From Rhodoligotrophos sp. CJ14 (lineage in GTDB: Bacteria > Pseudomonadota > Alphaproteobacteria > Rhizobiales > Im1): DNA of 64,000 nucleotides. Shown one piece after another: positions 26,786 through 34,896 of the stretch. The stretch spans positions 3,253,516-3,317,515 of the forward strand of contig NZ_CP133319.1 of assembly GCF_038811545.1 (NCBI RefSeq). Direction: 5' to 3'. The position numbers were made by a program, and so were the translations under genes. Numbering within the stretch: position 1 is the first letter of the stretch; every line of letters starts with the position of its first letter. Below the pieces are notes generated by a model. It was not told where the DNA came from. It saw nothing but the letters and a program-made list of their open reading frames with translations, and ran no database searches.

Positions 26786-28003
26786 ATGTCGGGGCTCATT
26801 GTTGCGGTCTTCTGCCTCACCTATGTCGGCATGGCGCTCGGGCGCGTGCCTGGCCTCGCTGTCGACCGCACCGGCATCGCGCTGATCGGAATAACCATTC
26901 TGATCGCGTCCGGCGCCACGAGCCTGTCCAGCGCTGCCGACGCGATCGATCTGTCGACGATCATCCTGCTTTTCGCCCTAATGATCCTGTCGGCGCAGTT
27001 CCAGGGCTCGGGCTTTTACGACCTCTGCGCCCGCGCCGTTACCAACAGCGCGCATGATCCGGCGAAGCTTCTCGCAATATTGGTGGCGGTGACGGGCATC
27101 CTCTCTGCGCTGCTTACCAATGACGTGGTGGTCTTTGCCCTCACCCCACTGGTCTGCCAAGGGCTTGCAGCACGTGGTCTCGATCCCCGTCCTTATCTCA
27201 TCGCACTTGCGGGAGCGGCGAATGCAGGCTCAGCGGCAACGCTCATCGGCAACCCTCAGAACATTCTGATCGGTCAGGTCGGCGCGATCGACTTCTGGCA
27301 CTTTGCTGCCTTTTGTACGCCCATTGCCGTGATGAGCTTAGCCATCGTTTACGCTGTGGTGCGGCTGACCTGGTCTGCGGCCCTGGCCAAGACACCTCAA
27401 GCAGTTGAGGTACAGGCGCCCATCCGCACGGACCGGTACCAGATCGGCAAAGGCCTCGCCGGGCTCCTTCTGCTCATCGCCCTCTTTGCAACGCCGATCC
27501 CTCGGGAGATCAGCGCGCTCGCCATTGCCGGGATCATGCTGCTGTCGCGCCATCTGTCCAGCCGCGCCATGCTGCAATCGGTGGACTGGCCGCTCTTGAT
27601 CCTGTTCATCTGTCTCTTCGGCATCACCGAAGCCTTCGCCTCAACCCGGCTCGCCGATACCGCGCTGAGCTGGATGTCGCAGCAGGGCATGGCGCTTGAT
27701 CAGCTCCATGTGCTGGCGCCTCTGTCCCTCGTTCTGTCCAACACCATCGGCAATGTTCCCGCGGTCATCTTGCTGACGACCGTGCTGCCGGACCTCAGCC
27801 AGCCCACGCTCATCGCGCTTTCCATCTTGTCGACATTGGCGGGCAACCTTCTGCTGACGGGCTCGATCGCCAATATCATCGTCGCCGAGCGGGCATCCCT
27901 GCTCGGGGTTCGGCTTGGATTTGCTGATTTTGCCCGTTCAGGCATAGTGATGACAGCGGCGAGCTTTCTCATCGCGCTGGGCTGGCTTCACCTGTTGAGC
28001 TGA
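26786..28003 (+). CDS. SLC13/ArsB-superfamily anion permease
   Basis: A 405-residue polytopic protein with about 11 hydrophobic segments and two ion-transporter repeats: LLTNDVVVFALTPLV in the first half and LSNTIGNVPAVILL in the second, the re-entrant hairpin motifs of the ion transporter superfamily. GSAATLIGNPQNILIGQ is shared with citrate/arsenite-type transporters. Substrate unknown; dicarboxylate, arsenite or other anions are all possible. It follows argG closely. Its TGA and the stop of the convergent MFS gene abut in TGATCA at 28001-28006. Confidence 0.82.
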   Translation: MSGLIVAVFCLTYVGMALGRVPGLAVDRTGIALIGITILIASGATSLSSAADAIDLSTIILLFALMILSAQFQGSGFYDLCARAVTNSAHDPAKLLAILVAVTGILSALLTNDVVVFALTPLVCQGLAARGLDPRPYLIALAGAANAGSAATLIGNPQNILIGQVGAIDFWHFAAFCTPIAVMSLAIVYAVVRLTWSAALAKTPQAVEVQAPIRTDRYQIGKGLAGLLLLIALFATPIPREISALAIAGIMLLSRHLSSRAMLQSVDWPLLILFICLFGITEAFASTRLADTALSWMSQQGMALDQLHVLAPLSLVLSNTIGNVPAVILLTTVLPDLSQPTLIALSILSTLAGNLLLTGSIANIIVAERASLLGVRLGFADFARSGIVMTAASFLIALGWLHLLS

Positions 28004-29224
28004 TCACTCTGCAGGCGCCACGCCGGACGCCGTACCCGGTTTTCGCCCGCTCTTGCCGCCCGAAGCATAGATGAGCGCCGTCGCAAGTCCCATGAGCGGA
28101 AGCAGGGTGGCAAGGGCGGTCAGCGGCTCGGCGAACAGCGCGGAAACGAGAGTGCCCGCGAAGCCTGCGCCGATCTGCAGGAATCCCATGAGTGCGGAGG
28201 CGGAACCCGCAACCTTCGGAAACGGCGCCAGGGCATCGGTCGTTATGGCCGGCAGAACGAAGGCCAACCCAAAGGCCCAAATACCAACCGGAAGCATCAC
28301 CGACAGAAAGCTTGGCTCGATGACGCGCAGCACCACTGCCATGGTCAGGCCCGATATAAGGATGGCGGCGAGCCCGAATGGGACCACCTTGCGGGCGTCC
28401 CTGTGCTTGAGAATCCGGCTCACGATCAAGGATCCCAACAGGAATGAGCCTGACTGCAGCAGCATGCCCATACCGAACTGCGTTGGTGTGAGGCCGACCT
28501 GGTCCACCAGCACGAAAGGCAGAATGGCGGCCATGGTGTAAAGCCCACCGACGGAAAGCGCCATCACCAGCGTTGGCCTGACGAACCGGCTGTCAAAAAG
28601 CAGGATTGAATAGTTTCTCAGTATGGTCCGCGGTTGGAGCTTCGACGGGTCCCGTTGCGGGAGAGTTTCCGGCAGCGCGAAAGTGACCAGCGCGGCGAGT
28701 CCACAGCCATAGATCACCATGGCGATGAAGATCGAATGCCAGCCGAACGAGGTGAGTAGGAGACCGCCCAGCGTTGGCGAAAGCGCCGGGCCGAGGGTCA
28801 GCGTAATGCCGATGGCGTTCATGATCTGCGCAGAGGCTTGACCGGTGAACTGATCACGCACCATTGCGCGCGAGAGGGCGACCCCTGCCGCGGCCCCGAT
28901 CCCCTGCAGCACCCGCCCCACCAGCAACCAGTCGACCGTGGGCGTCACAGCGCAAATCAGGCTGCCAAGGATGTAGATCACAAAGAATGCAAGAGTGGTG
29001 GGGCGCCGTCCGAAGGCATCGGACACCGGTCCGCTGATCAGTTGGGCGAGCGAAAAACCTGCGAAATAGACGGTCAGGGTCAGTTTGATCGTGGCCGGAT
29101 CCGTCTGGAAAGTGCGGACCAGCGTTGGCATGGCCGGCGTATAGAGCGCCATGCTGATCGAGCCCATGGCAACCAGCAGCCCACCGATGATGGCGGTGCG
29201 CATCGGAGACATGACGGGCGTCAT
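28004..29224 (-). CDS. Bcr/CflA-type multidrug efflux MFS transporter
   Basis: A 406-residue major facilitator with 12 predicted helices. The motif A loop reads GPVSDAFGRRPTTLAFF after helix 2, and motif C-type GPALSPTLGGLLL lies in helix 5, as in drug:H+ antiporters of the Bcr/CflA group. The N-terminal SISMALYTPAMPTLVRTF is typical of that group. The start overlaps the MarR gene stop by 4 bp (ATGA), so the regulator and pump form a translationally coupled operon. Confidence 0.9.
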   Translation of the reverse strand: MTPVMSPMRTAIIGGLLVAMGSISMALYTPAMPTLVRTFQTDPATIKLTLTVYFAGFSLAQLISGPVSDAFGRRPTTLAFFVIYILGSLICAVTPTVDWLLVGRVLQGIGAAAGVALSRAMVRDQFTGQASAQIMNAIGITLTLGPALSPTLGGLLLTSFGWHSIFIAMVIYGCGLAALVTFALPETLPQRDPSKLQPRTILRNYSILLFDSRFVRPTLVMALSVGGLYTMAAILPFVLVDQVGLTPTQFGMGMLLQSGSFLLGSLIVSRILKHRDARKVVPFGLAAILISGLTMAVVLRVIEPSFLSVMLPVGIWAFGLAFVLPAITTDALAPFPKVAGSASALMGFLQIGAGFAGTLVSALFAEPLTALATLLPLMGLATALIYASGGKSGRKPGTASGVAPAE

Positions 29225-29673
29225 GCTTGTGGCTCCCGGTCATCGGTCATCAGATTGCTGCGCATGAGCTTGAGGGCTTGCCGAAGCTGCTCGATCGCCT
29301 CCGGTGCCATCCCCTGCGTCGCGGAGCAGCGGGTTGCCGCAGCGATTTCCATGACCCGTTCGATGATGGGGCCAGCATTCGGCGTGACCCGAATCAGCTT
29401 GGCGCGGCGGTCGTCCGGATCCGGCAACCGCTCCACCAGGCCTCTCGCCTCCAGCTTGTCGAGGAAGCCCACCAGCGTCATCGGCTCGATGCTCATGAGT
29501 TCCGCAAGGCTCGTCTGCCGCAAGCCCTCGAAAGTCGCGGCATAGGCGAGAGTACGTGCCTCGCCCGAGGTGAGGCCAAGGCCCGCGCGTTCGAACGCCT
29601 GGTCCGTGCGCCGACGCATGAGTCGGGCAACCTCGAAAATGAGAAAGCCGATATTCTCGGTGGGCGGGCGCAT
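29221..29673 (-). CDS. MarR-family transcriptional regulator
   Basis: A 150-residue winged-helix regulator: SGEARTLAYAATFEGLRQTSLAELMSIEPM spans helices leading into the recognition helix, and the wing reads VERLPDPDDRRAKLIRVT, the MarR DxRxxxxxLT hallmark. It is the first gene of a coupled operon with the MFS pump and probably autorepresses it, with release on binding a toxic ligand. A perfect inverted repeat overlaps its start codon. No Shine-Dalgarno is visible, and a TATTAT-like -10 ends about 9 bp before the ATG, so the mRNA leader may be only a few bases. Confidence 0.9.
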   Translation of the reverse strand: MRPPTENIGFLIFEVARLMRRRTDQAFERAGLGLTSGEARTLAYAATFEGLRQTSLAELMSIEPMTLVGFLDKLEARGLVERLPDPDDRRAKLIRVTPNAGPIIERVMEIAAATRCSATQGMAPEAIEQLRQALKLMRSNLMTDDREPQA

Positions 29674-29692
29674 TATATCGGGATAATATAAT
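29672..29692. promoter_or_regulatory. Perfect inverted repeat at the MarR gene start, likely autoregulatory operator
   Basis: ATTATAT (29672-29678) and ATATAAT (29686-29692) are exact inverted repeats around a 7-bp spacer. The left arm overlaps the start codon of the MarR gene (ATG 29673-29671). Size, AT-richness and position are as expected for a MarR dimer site blocking its own promoter. Confidence 0.6.
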
Positions 29693-29841
29693 AAGGTTGG
29701 CGAAGCATATAGTCCGCCACATGTGATTATAAGCCGTTAATCCTGCCTGCGACATTCAGCATCGGCTTGGGGAATTGATCCTGCCGTGCCTGTCTGTGGC
29801 AGAATGCTCAGTGCCCGATAATGTCATTGAAGCCCGTGTTC

Positions 29842-29943
29842 GAGCGTTTTCGAGCAATGTGGGTCCCGGTTCGCGTGGTCAAATGCGACACAGCAATAAC
29901 TTTGAGCGGTTCCGCGATGCGGAGAAAAGCGAAGGCGTTCTAG
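29842..29943 (+). repeat. Dispersed intergenic repeat, copy A (extends into the TusA-like gene)
   Basis: Head module: GCGTTTTCGAGC, then CCCGGTTCGCGTG and AAATGCGACA; tail module: GAGCGGTTCCGCGATGCG with AAAGCGAAGGCGTTCTAGA. The same order of head (CATTTTCGAGCG...CCGGTTCGCGTGAAGAA...ATGCG) and tail (GAGCG.TTTCCG...GCGAAGGCGCTCTA) occurs at 37331-37478 and 47698-47790. This resembles rhizobial palindromic intergenic repeats known to me. Here it contains the start codon of the following gene. Confidence 0.7.
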
Positions 29944-30152
29944 ACGTCCGCAATATGCAATGTCCTTGGCCGGTCCTGAAAGCCCGTAAGCGGCTGATGA
30001 GCTTGCCGGTAGGGTCGGTCTTACGGGTGGAAGCCACTGACCCGATGTCGCGCATCGACATTCCGCATTTCTGTGCTGAAGCGGGGCACGAGCTTCTCGA
30101 CGTCAAGAGCGAGGACGGCATCTACACGTTCGTGATCCGCAAGGCCGGCTGA
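29883..30152 (+). CDS. TusA/SirA-family sulfur carrier-like protein with repeat-derived N-terminus
   Basis: An 89-residue protein from ATG 29883. The core matches TusA: VLDVRNMQCPWPVLKARKRL with the conserved Cys-Pro-x-Pro (CPWP), then VGSVLRVEATDPMSRIDIP and FCAEAGHELLD. TusA proteins relay persulfide sulfur, for example to tRNA thiolation or molybdenum cofactor enzymes. About the first 20 residues, before VLDV, are encoded by the dispersed repeat, and no Shine-Dalgarno is seen. An in-frame ATG at 29775 would add 36 further residues, also unlike the family. Either translation starts in the repeat or from an unrecognised non-standard site. Confidence 0.8.
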   Translation: MRHSNNFERFRDAEKSEGVLDVRNMQCPWPVLKARKRLMSLPVGSVLRVEATDPMSRIDIPHFCAEAGHELLDVKSEDGIYTFVIRKAG

Positions 30153-30167
30153 TTATAGGGGCAGGAC

Positions 30168-31325
30168 TTACGAGAGCGGTCTGTCCGAACCGAGCGATAA
30201 CGTCTTGTCGATTAACGCCGCGCCTGATCCGGTCAGCTGATCGGTGAACGCGCCGAGAAGCGCCTCGACCCTTTGCTTTTCGATGTCGCGCGTGATGAAC
30301 ACGAGCCGCGTCGATTGGTCTTCGCCCGGCCAGCGCTCCAGCCGGACTGGCGGATGCACCAGCCCCTGCACCCCATGGATCACCAGGGGTCGGCCAGGGT
30401 CCTCCTGCAGCTTCACAATACCCTTCATCCGCAGCAGATCCTGGCCATATTGCGCGTTCAGAAGCTCCAGAAACAGGCTGAACGACAGCTCGGCGATGCC
30501 CTCCTTGGTGGTGATGCAATAGGCCCGGATCCGGTCGTCATGCCGGTTGATGTCGTGGCTGGCTTCGTCGTGAGCATGATCATGCTCGTGACTATGCTCA
30601 TGCGCATGATCGCTATAGGCCTCTTCCGCGAGCCACCGCGCCACATCCACACTCTTGCTGGACGCATTGTACAAACCAGCATCGAGCAATGTTGCCGGAG
30701 AGATCTCACCCTTGGCAGCATTCAAGATTGGCGCTGCCGGATTGAGCGCTGCGAGCCGGGTCCGGAGCGAGGTGATCGCGTCATCATCGGCAATATCCGT
30801 CTTCGTCAGCACCAGACGGTCGGCCATGGCTGCCTGCTTGACAGCTTCCCCATGGGCATCGAGGCTAGCCGAGCCATTCACGGCATCGATAACCGCGATG
30901 ACACTGTCGAGCCTCAGCCGCCGAACCAGGATCGGATGGCTCATCAGCACATGCAGCACCGGTGCAGGATCGGCCAAGCCTGTGGTCTCGATCATGATCC
31001 TGTCGAAGGCCATGATCTGTCCATCGTCTCGCCGCTCCAGCAAGTCGACCAACGTATCGACCAGTTCGCCGCGAATGGTGCAGCAGAGGCACCCGCTTGA
31101 CATCTCGATGATGTTGTCGCTGCTCTCTTCGACCAGGAGGTGATCGAGCCCAATCTCGCCGAATTCGTTGATGATCACCGCGGTCCGGTTCATCTCGGCA
31201 TTGGCCAGCAGCCGATTGAGCAATGTGGTCTTTCCCGCCCCCAGAAACCCGGTCAGCACTGAAACGGGGAGCACGTCGATCTGGCGCCGCGTCGAGTTTC
31301 GAGAATGATCACTCGTCACTGTCAT
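30168..31325 (-). CDS. CobW/P47K-family metallochaperone GTPase with His-rich insert
   Basis: A 385-residue G3E GTPase. The P-loop is GFLGAGKT (26-33); the metal site CLCC is at 79-82; ETTGLADP and LTKTDIAD follow. A His-rich segment (about 242-265, HAHEHSHEHDHAHDE) precedes the C-terminal CobW_C domain. These proteins hand zinc or cobalt to client enzymes; His-rich zinc-type (ZNG1-like) and cobalt-type members cannot be separated by sequence alone. The first 17 bp overlap the 3' end of the upstream carboxypeptidase gene, indicating co-transcription. No Zur-type box was recognised. Confidence 0.88.
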   Translation of the reverse strand: MTVTSDHSRNSTRRQIDVLPVSVLTGFLGAGKTTLLNRLLANAEMNRTAVIINEFGEIGLDHLLVEESSDNIIEMSSGCLCCTIRGELVDTLVDLLERRDDGQIMAFDRIMIETTGLADPAPVLHVLMSHPILVRRLRLDSVIAVIDAVNGSASLDAHGEAVKQAAMADRLVLTKTDIADDDAITSLRTRLAALNPAAPILNAAKGEISPATLLDAGLYNASSKSVDVARWLAEEAYSDHAHEHSHEHDHAHDEASHDINRHDDRIRAYCITTKEGIAELSFSLFLELLNAQYGQDLLRMKGIVKLQEDPGRPLVIHGVQGLVHPPVRLERWPGEDQSTRLVFITRDIEKQRVEALLGAFTDQLTGSGAALIDKTLSLGSDRPLS

Positions 31326-32631
31326 TGCCCTGGGCCGGCTCGCGACCAGGGGCGCTGGCGGCCTCTACCTTCGCGCCAGCGGCCTTGCGCTGAGCGATCT
31401 CCTCTTGGTTCTCCTGCGCCATCCGCGCGAAATTATCCGGCGTCATGACTTGGCAGGGCGCCTCATTCGACTGGAGATAGCTGCAGATGGCCTGGCTTTG
31501 AGTATCACTCAGATCATCGACCATCACCAGATAATCGCCCTTGAACGGCATTTTCACCACGACTCCACGCCCGCCATAGAACACATAGCGCGTGCCCAGC
31601 AGCCATTTGTTCATCATGTCATAGGCGACATCCGGCGCGCCGAACCGGCCGAGAGCCACGCCCCAGCCCTGCAGGTCCTCCGGCTTGGTGATTTCATATG
31701 AGGGCTTCCAATTGCACACGAGAGGTGTGAGGTCGCTTGGCAAGGTTGCCCGCGCGAGCGCACCCGGTTTGAGGCCGTAGACGGTGCGATCGCCAACCGG
31801 CGCGCTGAACCCCTGCTCCAGTAGTGACTGTGCAATCGCCGTGCGGCTGCCGCCGCTCTTTGCGCCAAGCACCACCGCGACCAGCCGCCGCCCGTCCACC
31901 GTGGCGCTACCGATGAGATTGTACCCGGAGCTGCAGATATAGCCCGTCTTCATGCCATCCGCGCCCTTCATCTGCCGGAGCAAGCTGTTCCGGTTGGCGA
32001 GCTGGCGGTTGCCGACGCTGACGGCGGGATCGGAGAAATAGTGCTGATACTCAGGGAAATCGCGGATGATATTATTGACCAATATGCCGAGATCGCGGGC
32101 AGTGGTGACCTGGCGGATATCCGGCAATCCATGCGGGTTGGCGTAATAGGTGCCCGTCATCCCGATCTGCCGGGCGGTTTCATTCATCAACTGGATAAAC
32201 CGGGGGAATGAGCCCCCCACATTCTCGGCAATGGCAACGGCGAAGTCATTGGCCGAACGGACCAGCATTCCCTCCAGGGCAAGATCGAGCTTCAGCGTGC
32301 TGCCGGGCTTCAGGCCGATCTTGCTGGGCGGCTGCACGCTCGCGCGCTCGGAATAGACGATGTCGCTATCCAGCGAGAAGCGCCCGGCTTTGATGGCGAG
32401 AAACGTCACATAGGCCGTCATCAGCTTGGTTAGGGAGGCGGGATGCCACGGCTCGCTCTCGTTCTCGCCGGCAATGACGCGCCCCGAGACGGCCTCGAAC
32501 ACCAATGTCGGCCCCGCGAGCGCTGCCCCGGTCTGCCAGACCATGGCAAGAATGAGGAGGGCGATGACCGCTGGACGATGAAGTCGCAAACGATGCCTCA
32601 AATGTTCTGGATCAGGCTGCATCAATTGCAT
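31309..32631 (-). CDS. Penicillin-binding protein 5/6-type D-alanyl-D-alanine carboxypeptidase
   Basis: A 440-residue S11 peptidase. SxxK is SLTK (66-69), SxN is SAN (126-128) and KTG is at 227-229. An N-terminal hydrophobic segment (IALLILAMVWQTGAALAG) acts as signal sequence. It trims the terminal D-alanine from peptidoglycan pentapeptides in the periplasm. The C-terminal 60 residues are charged (Glu/Lys/Ala), unlike the amphipathic anchor of E. coli DacA. Its 3' end overlaps the CobW gene. Confidence 0.92.
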   Translation of the reverse strand: MQLMQPDPEHLRHRLRLHRPAVIALLILAMVWQTGAALAGPTLVFEAVSGRVIAGENESEPWHPASLTKLMTAYVTFLAIKAGRFSLDSDIVYSERASVQPPSKIGLKPGSTLKLDLALEGMLVRSANDFAVAIAENVGGSFPRFIQLMNETARQIGMTGTYYANPHGLPDIRQVTTARDLGILVNNIIRDFPEYQHYFSDPAVSVGNRQLANRNSLLRQMKGADGMKTGYICSSGYNLIGSATVDGRRLVAVVLGAKSGGSRTAIAQSLLEQGFSAPVGDRTVYGLKPGALARATLPSDLTPLVCNWKPSYEITKPEDLQGWGVALGRFGAPDVAYDMMNKWLLGTRYVFYGGRGVVVKMPFKGDYLVMVDDLSDTQSQAICSYLQSNEAPCQVMTPDNFARMAQENQEEIAQRKAAGAKVEAASAPGREPAQGNDSDE

Positions 32632-32701
32632 TCTGGTATCATTCCCAGCCCCGCACGATCAATCACCCTTCGCCCATGGGCCGGATGAAGGGCATACCAT
32701 C

Positions 32702-33811
32702 TCAACGAAAACGGCCGGGATTGAGGCTTGCGATCACGGTCTGTTCATCATCGCTGCCGGGCCTTTCGCCAAGCACCAACCCAGCTGCCAGGCGTGAGGC
32801 AGCAGGTGAGGTCTGAATTCCATATCCCCCTTGGCCGGCGAGCCAGAAGAATCCTTCAGCCGACGGGTCGAAGCCGATCACCGGCGTTCGATCCCGAGCG
32901 AAGGTCCGAAGACCGGCCCAGCTTCGTTCGATACGGTTGACGGTAATGGTCACCGCTTGCTCGAATCTGTCGAGACCTTCGGCGAGCACCATGTCATCGG
33001 GATAGGCGTCGTGAGGCTCGACCGGATCCTCCTCGGCGGGCGAGACATAGAGCGTGCCCGCTTCCGCCTTGCAATACCAGAGCTCGCGCGCAGGGCCGAA
33101 CAACGGCCAGCCGGTCACGTCATAGCCCTCTGGTGCCGGCAAGACCGCCATGCTGCGGCGGCAGGGGGTCAGTCCGATCGGGGTAAGCCCGGCCATGGCG
33201 GCAACCTTGTCTGCCCACGCGCCGGCGGCATTGACCACAATGTCGGCGGACACCGTGCCGGCGGGGCTTTCGATCAGCCAGCGGCCATTCTCGTGCTTGA
33301 GGCTGCTCACCCGCGCATCACAGAGGAGTGTCCCGCCACGCTTGCGCATCAATCGAATCCAGCCTTGATGCAGCGCGTTCACATCGATGTCAGACGCATC
33401 CTCGATCGCCGCCCGGCGCACCTTCTCAGGCCGGAGGATTGGCACCATGGCCAGCGCCTCCTTGGGCGAGATCTCGGTGAGGAGCGGGCTTCCTTCCACA
33501 TGTTGCGAAAAGAGGTCATCATCGCTGCCATCGGAGAGCATCAGTTCACCGCGCGGTGACAGCAGCGGTGTTTCCGTGACCTCTGCCGGCGGATTCCGGT
33601 AGAAGGCCTCGCTCCTCGCCGTGAGCTGTCGGATCGTCGCGTTTCCGTAATGCTTGAGATAGATCGCAGCGGATCGGCCGGTCGAGTGATAGCCGGGGCG
33701 CTCTTCCGCCTCCAGGACGATGACGCTGCGCGAGCGCGCCAATTCGGCGCCGATTCCGATGCCTGCGATCCCCGCGCCGATGACTGCGATATCCACCTTA
33801 TGGTCGACCAT
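32702..33811 (-). CDS. dauA: D-arginine dehydrogenase-like FAD oxidoreductase (DAO family)
   Basis: A 369-residue flavoprotein. The FAD fingerprint is VIGAGIAGIGIGAELA, then EAEERPGYHSTGRSAA, and the C-terminal FAD contact is GQGGYGIQTSPAASRL. PGYHSTGRSAA, PLLSPRGELM, DIDVNALHQGW and SWAGLRTFARD closely resemble Pseudomonas DauA, which oxidises D-arginine and other D-amino acids to 2-oxoacids. Diverges from gbuA with 128 bp between them, which fits D-arginine to 2-ketoarginine to guanidinobutyrate catabolism. The intermediate decarboxylase and aldehyde dehydrogenase genes are not in the window. Substrate is inferred from similarity and context. Confidence 0.72.
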   Translation of the reverse strand: MVDHKVDIAVIGAGIAGIGIGAELARSRSVIVLEAEERPGYHSTGRSAAIYLKHYGNATIRQLTARSEAFYRNPPAEVTETPLLSPRGELMLSDGSDDDLFSQHVEGSPLLTEISPKEALAMVPILRPEKVRRAAIEDASDIDVNALHQGWIRLMRKRGGTLLCDARVSSLKHENGRWLIESPAGTVSADIVVNAAGAWADKVAAMAGLTPIGLTPCRRSMAVLPAPEGYDVTGWPLFGPARELWYCKAEAGTLYVSPAEEDPVEPHDAYPDDMVLAEGLDRFEQAVTITVNRIERSWAGLRTFARDRTPVIGFDPSAEGFFWLAGQGGYGIQTSPAASRLAAGLVLGERPGSDDEQTVIASLNPGRFR

Positions 33812-33873
33812 TGTCGGATTCGAACCTCTTGCCAGCGCGGAAATCAGCTCCGCCCCTTGCCATCAGAAACAGG

Positions 33874-33916
33874 AGGCGCTTTCAGTGTCTAGTACAGGAT
33901 CCATTTGCAGGCGCTT
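33874..33916. repeat. Pair of AGGCGCTT direct repeats between dauA-like and gbuA genes
   Basis: AGGCGCTT occurs at 33874-33881 and 33909-33916, 35 bp apart start to start, within the divergent promoter region. The spacing is about 3.3 helical turns. It could be a regulator binding pair, or chance. Confidence 0.3.
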
Positions 33917-33939
33917 AACTCAATGAAAGGCCAGCTCCG

Positions 33940-34896
33940 ATGACCCGCGTCTTCAACCAACCCTTGAGCGGCAACGACATGCCCCGTTTCGGCGGAATAG
34001 CGACCATGATGCGGTTGCCGTATGTCGAAAGCGCGGCAGGTCTTGATGCTTGCTTCGTCGGTATTCCCCTCGATATCGGCACGAGCAACCGCTCCGGCAC
34101 CCGCTTTGGACCGCGGCAGATCCGCACCGAGTCGGTTATGCTCCGACCTTATAACATGGCAACGCGCGCCGCGCCGTTCGATTCACTCCAGGTGGCCGAT
34201 ATCGGCGATGTGCCCACCAACCCGTACGATCTCAAGGATTCCGTGCGGATCATTGAGGAATTCTATACGAGCAGGATCCTGGCCCATGGGGCTCGGCCGC
34301 TAACCTTGGGCGGTGACCACACGCTTGTGTTTCCTGTCCTCAAGGCCATGGCAAAGAAATACGGCCCCGTTGGCCTCATCCATGTGGATGCGCACGCGGA
34401 TATCAACGACACCATGTTCGGCGAGAAGATTGCCCATGGCACGCCATTCCGCCGGGCCGTGGAAGATGAGGCCATCGATCCCAAGCGGGTGGTTCAGATC
34501 GGTTTGCGCGGCACGGGCTATGAAGCGGAAGATTTCGACTGGCCGCGGTCACAAGGGTTCCGTGTGGTCCAGGCGGAAGAATGCTGGCACAAGTCGCTGA
34601 CGCCGCTCATGGAGGAGGTCCGCGCCCAGCTCGGCGATGGGCCGGTCTATCTGAGTTTCGATATCGACAGCCTCGATCCCGCTTACGCGCCCGGCACAGG
34701 GACACCGGAAATCGGTGGCCTGACGGTTCCGCAAGGCATCGAGATCATTCGCGGCTGCCGCGGGCTCAATCTCGTGGGGTGCGATTTGGTTGAGGTATCG
34801 CCCCCCTATGACACCACGGGAAACACGGCGATCACCGGCGCGAACCTGTTATTTGAGATGCTGTGCGTGCTGCCCGGCGTCACTTACCGGGTGTGA
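33940..34896 (+). CDS. gbuA: Guanidinobutyrase (ureohydrolase family), paralogue 2
   Basis: A 318-residue Mn ureohydrolase. Ligands: GGDH (H127), DAHAD (D150, H152, D154), DIDSLDP (D241, D243). The N-terminus NQPLSGNDMPRFGGIATMMR, MLRPYNMATRAAPFDSL and AEECWHKSL closely match Pseudomonas GbuA as I remember it, so 4-guanidinobutyrate to GABA plus urea is the likely reaction; guanidinopropionase is the main alternative. AAAGG precedes ATG 33940. The stop overlaps the convergent chaC gene by 17 bp. Confidence 0.8.
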   Translation: MTRVFNQPLSGNDMPRFGGIATMMRLPYVESAAGLDACFVGIPLDIGTSNRSGTRFGPRQIRTESVMLRPYNMATRAAPFDSLQVADIGDVPTNPYDLKDSVRIIEEFYTSRILAHGARPLTLGGDHTLVFPVLKAMAKKYGPVGLIHVDAHADINDTMFGEKIAHGTPFRRAVEDEAIDPKRVVQIGLRGTGYEAEDFDWPRSQGFRVVQAEECWHKSLTPLMEEVRAQLGDGPVYLSFDIDSLDPAYAPGTGTPEIGGLTVPQGIEIIRGCRGLNLVGCDLVEVSPPYDTTGNTAITGANLLFEMLCVLPGVTYRV

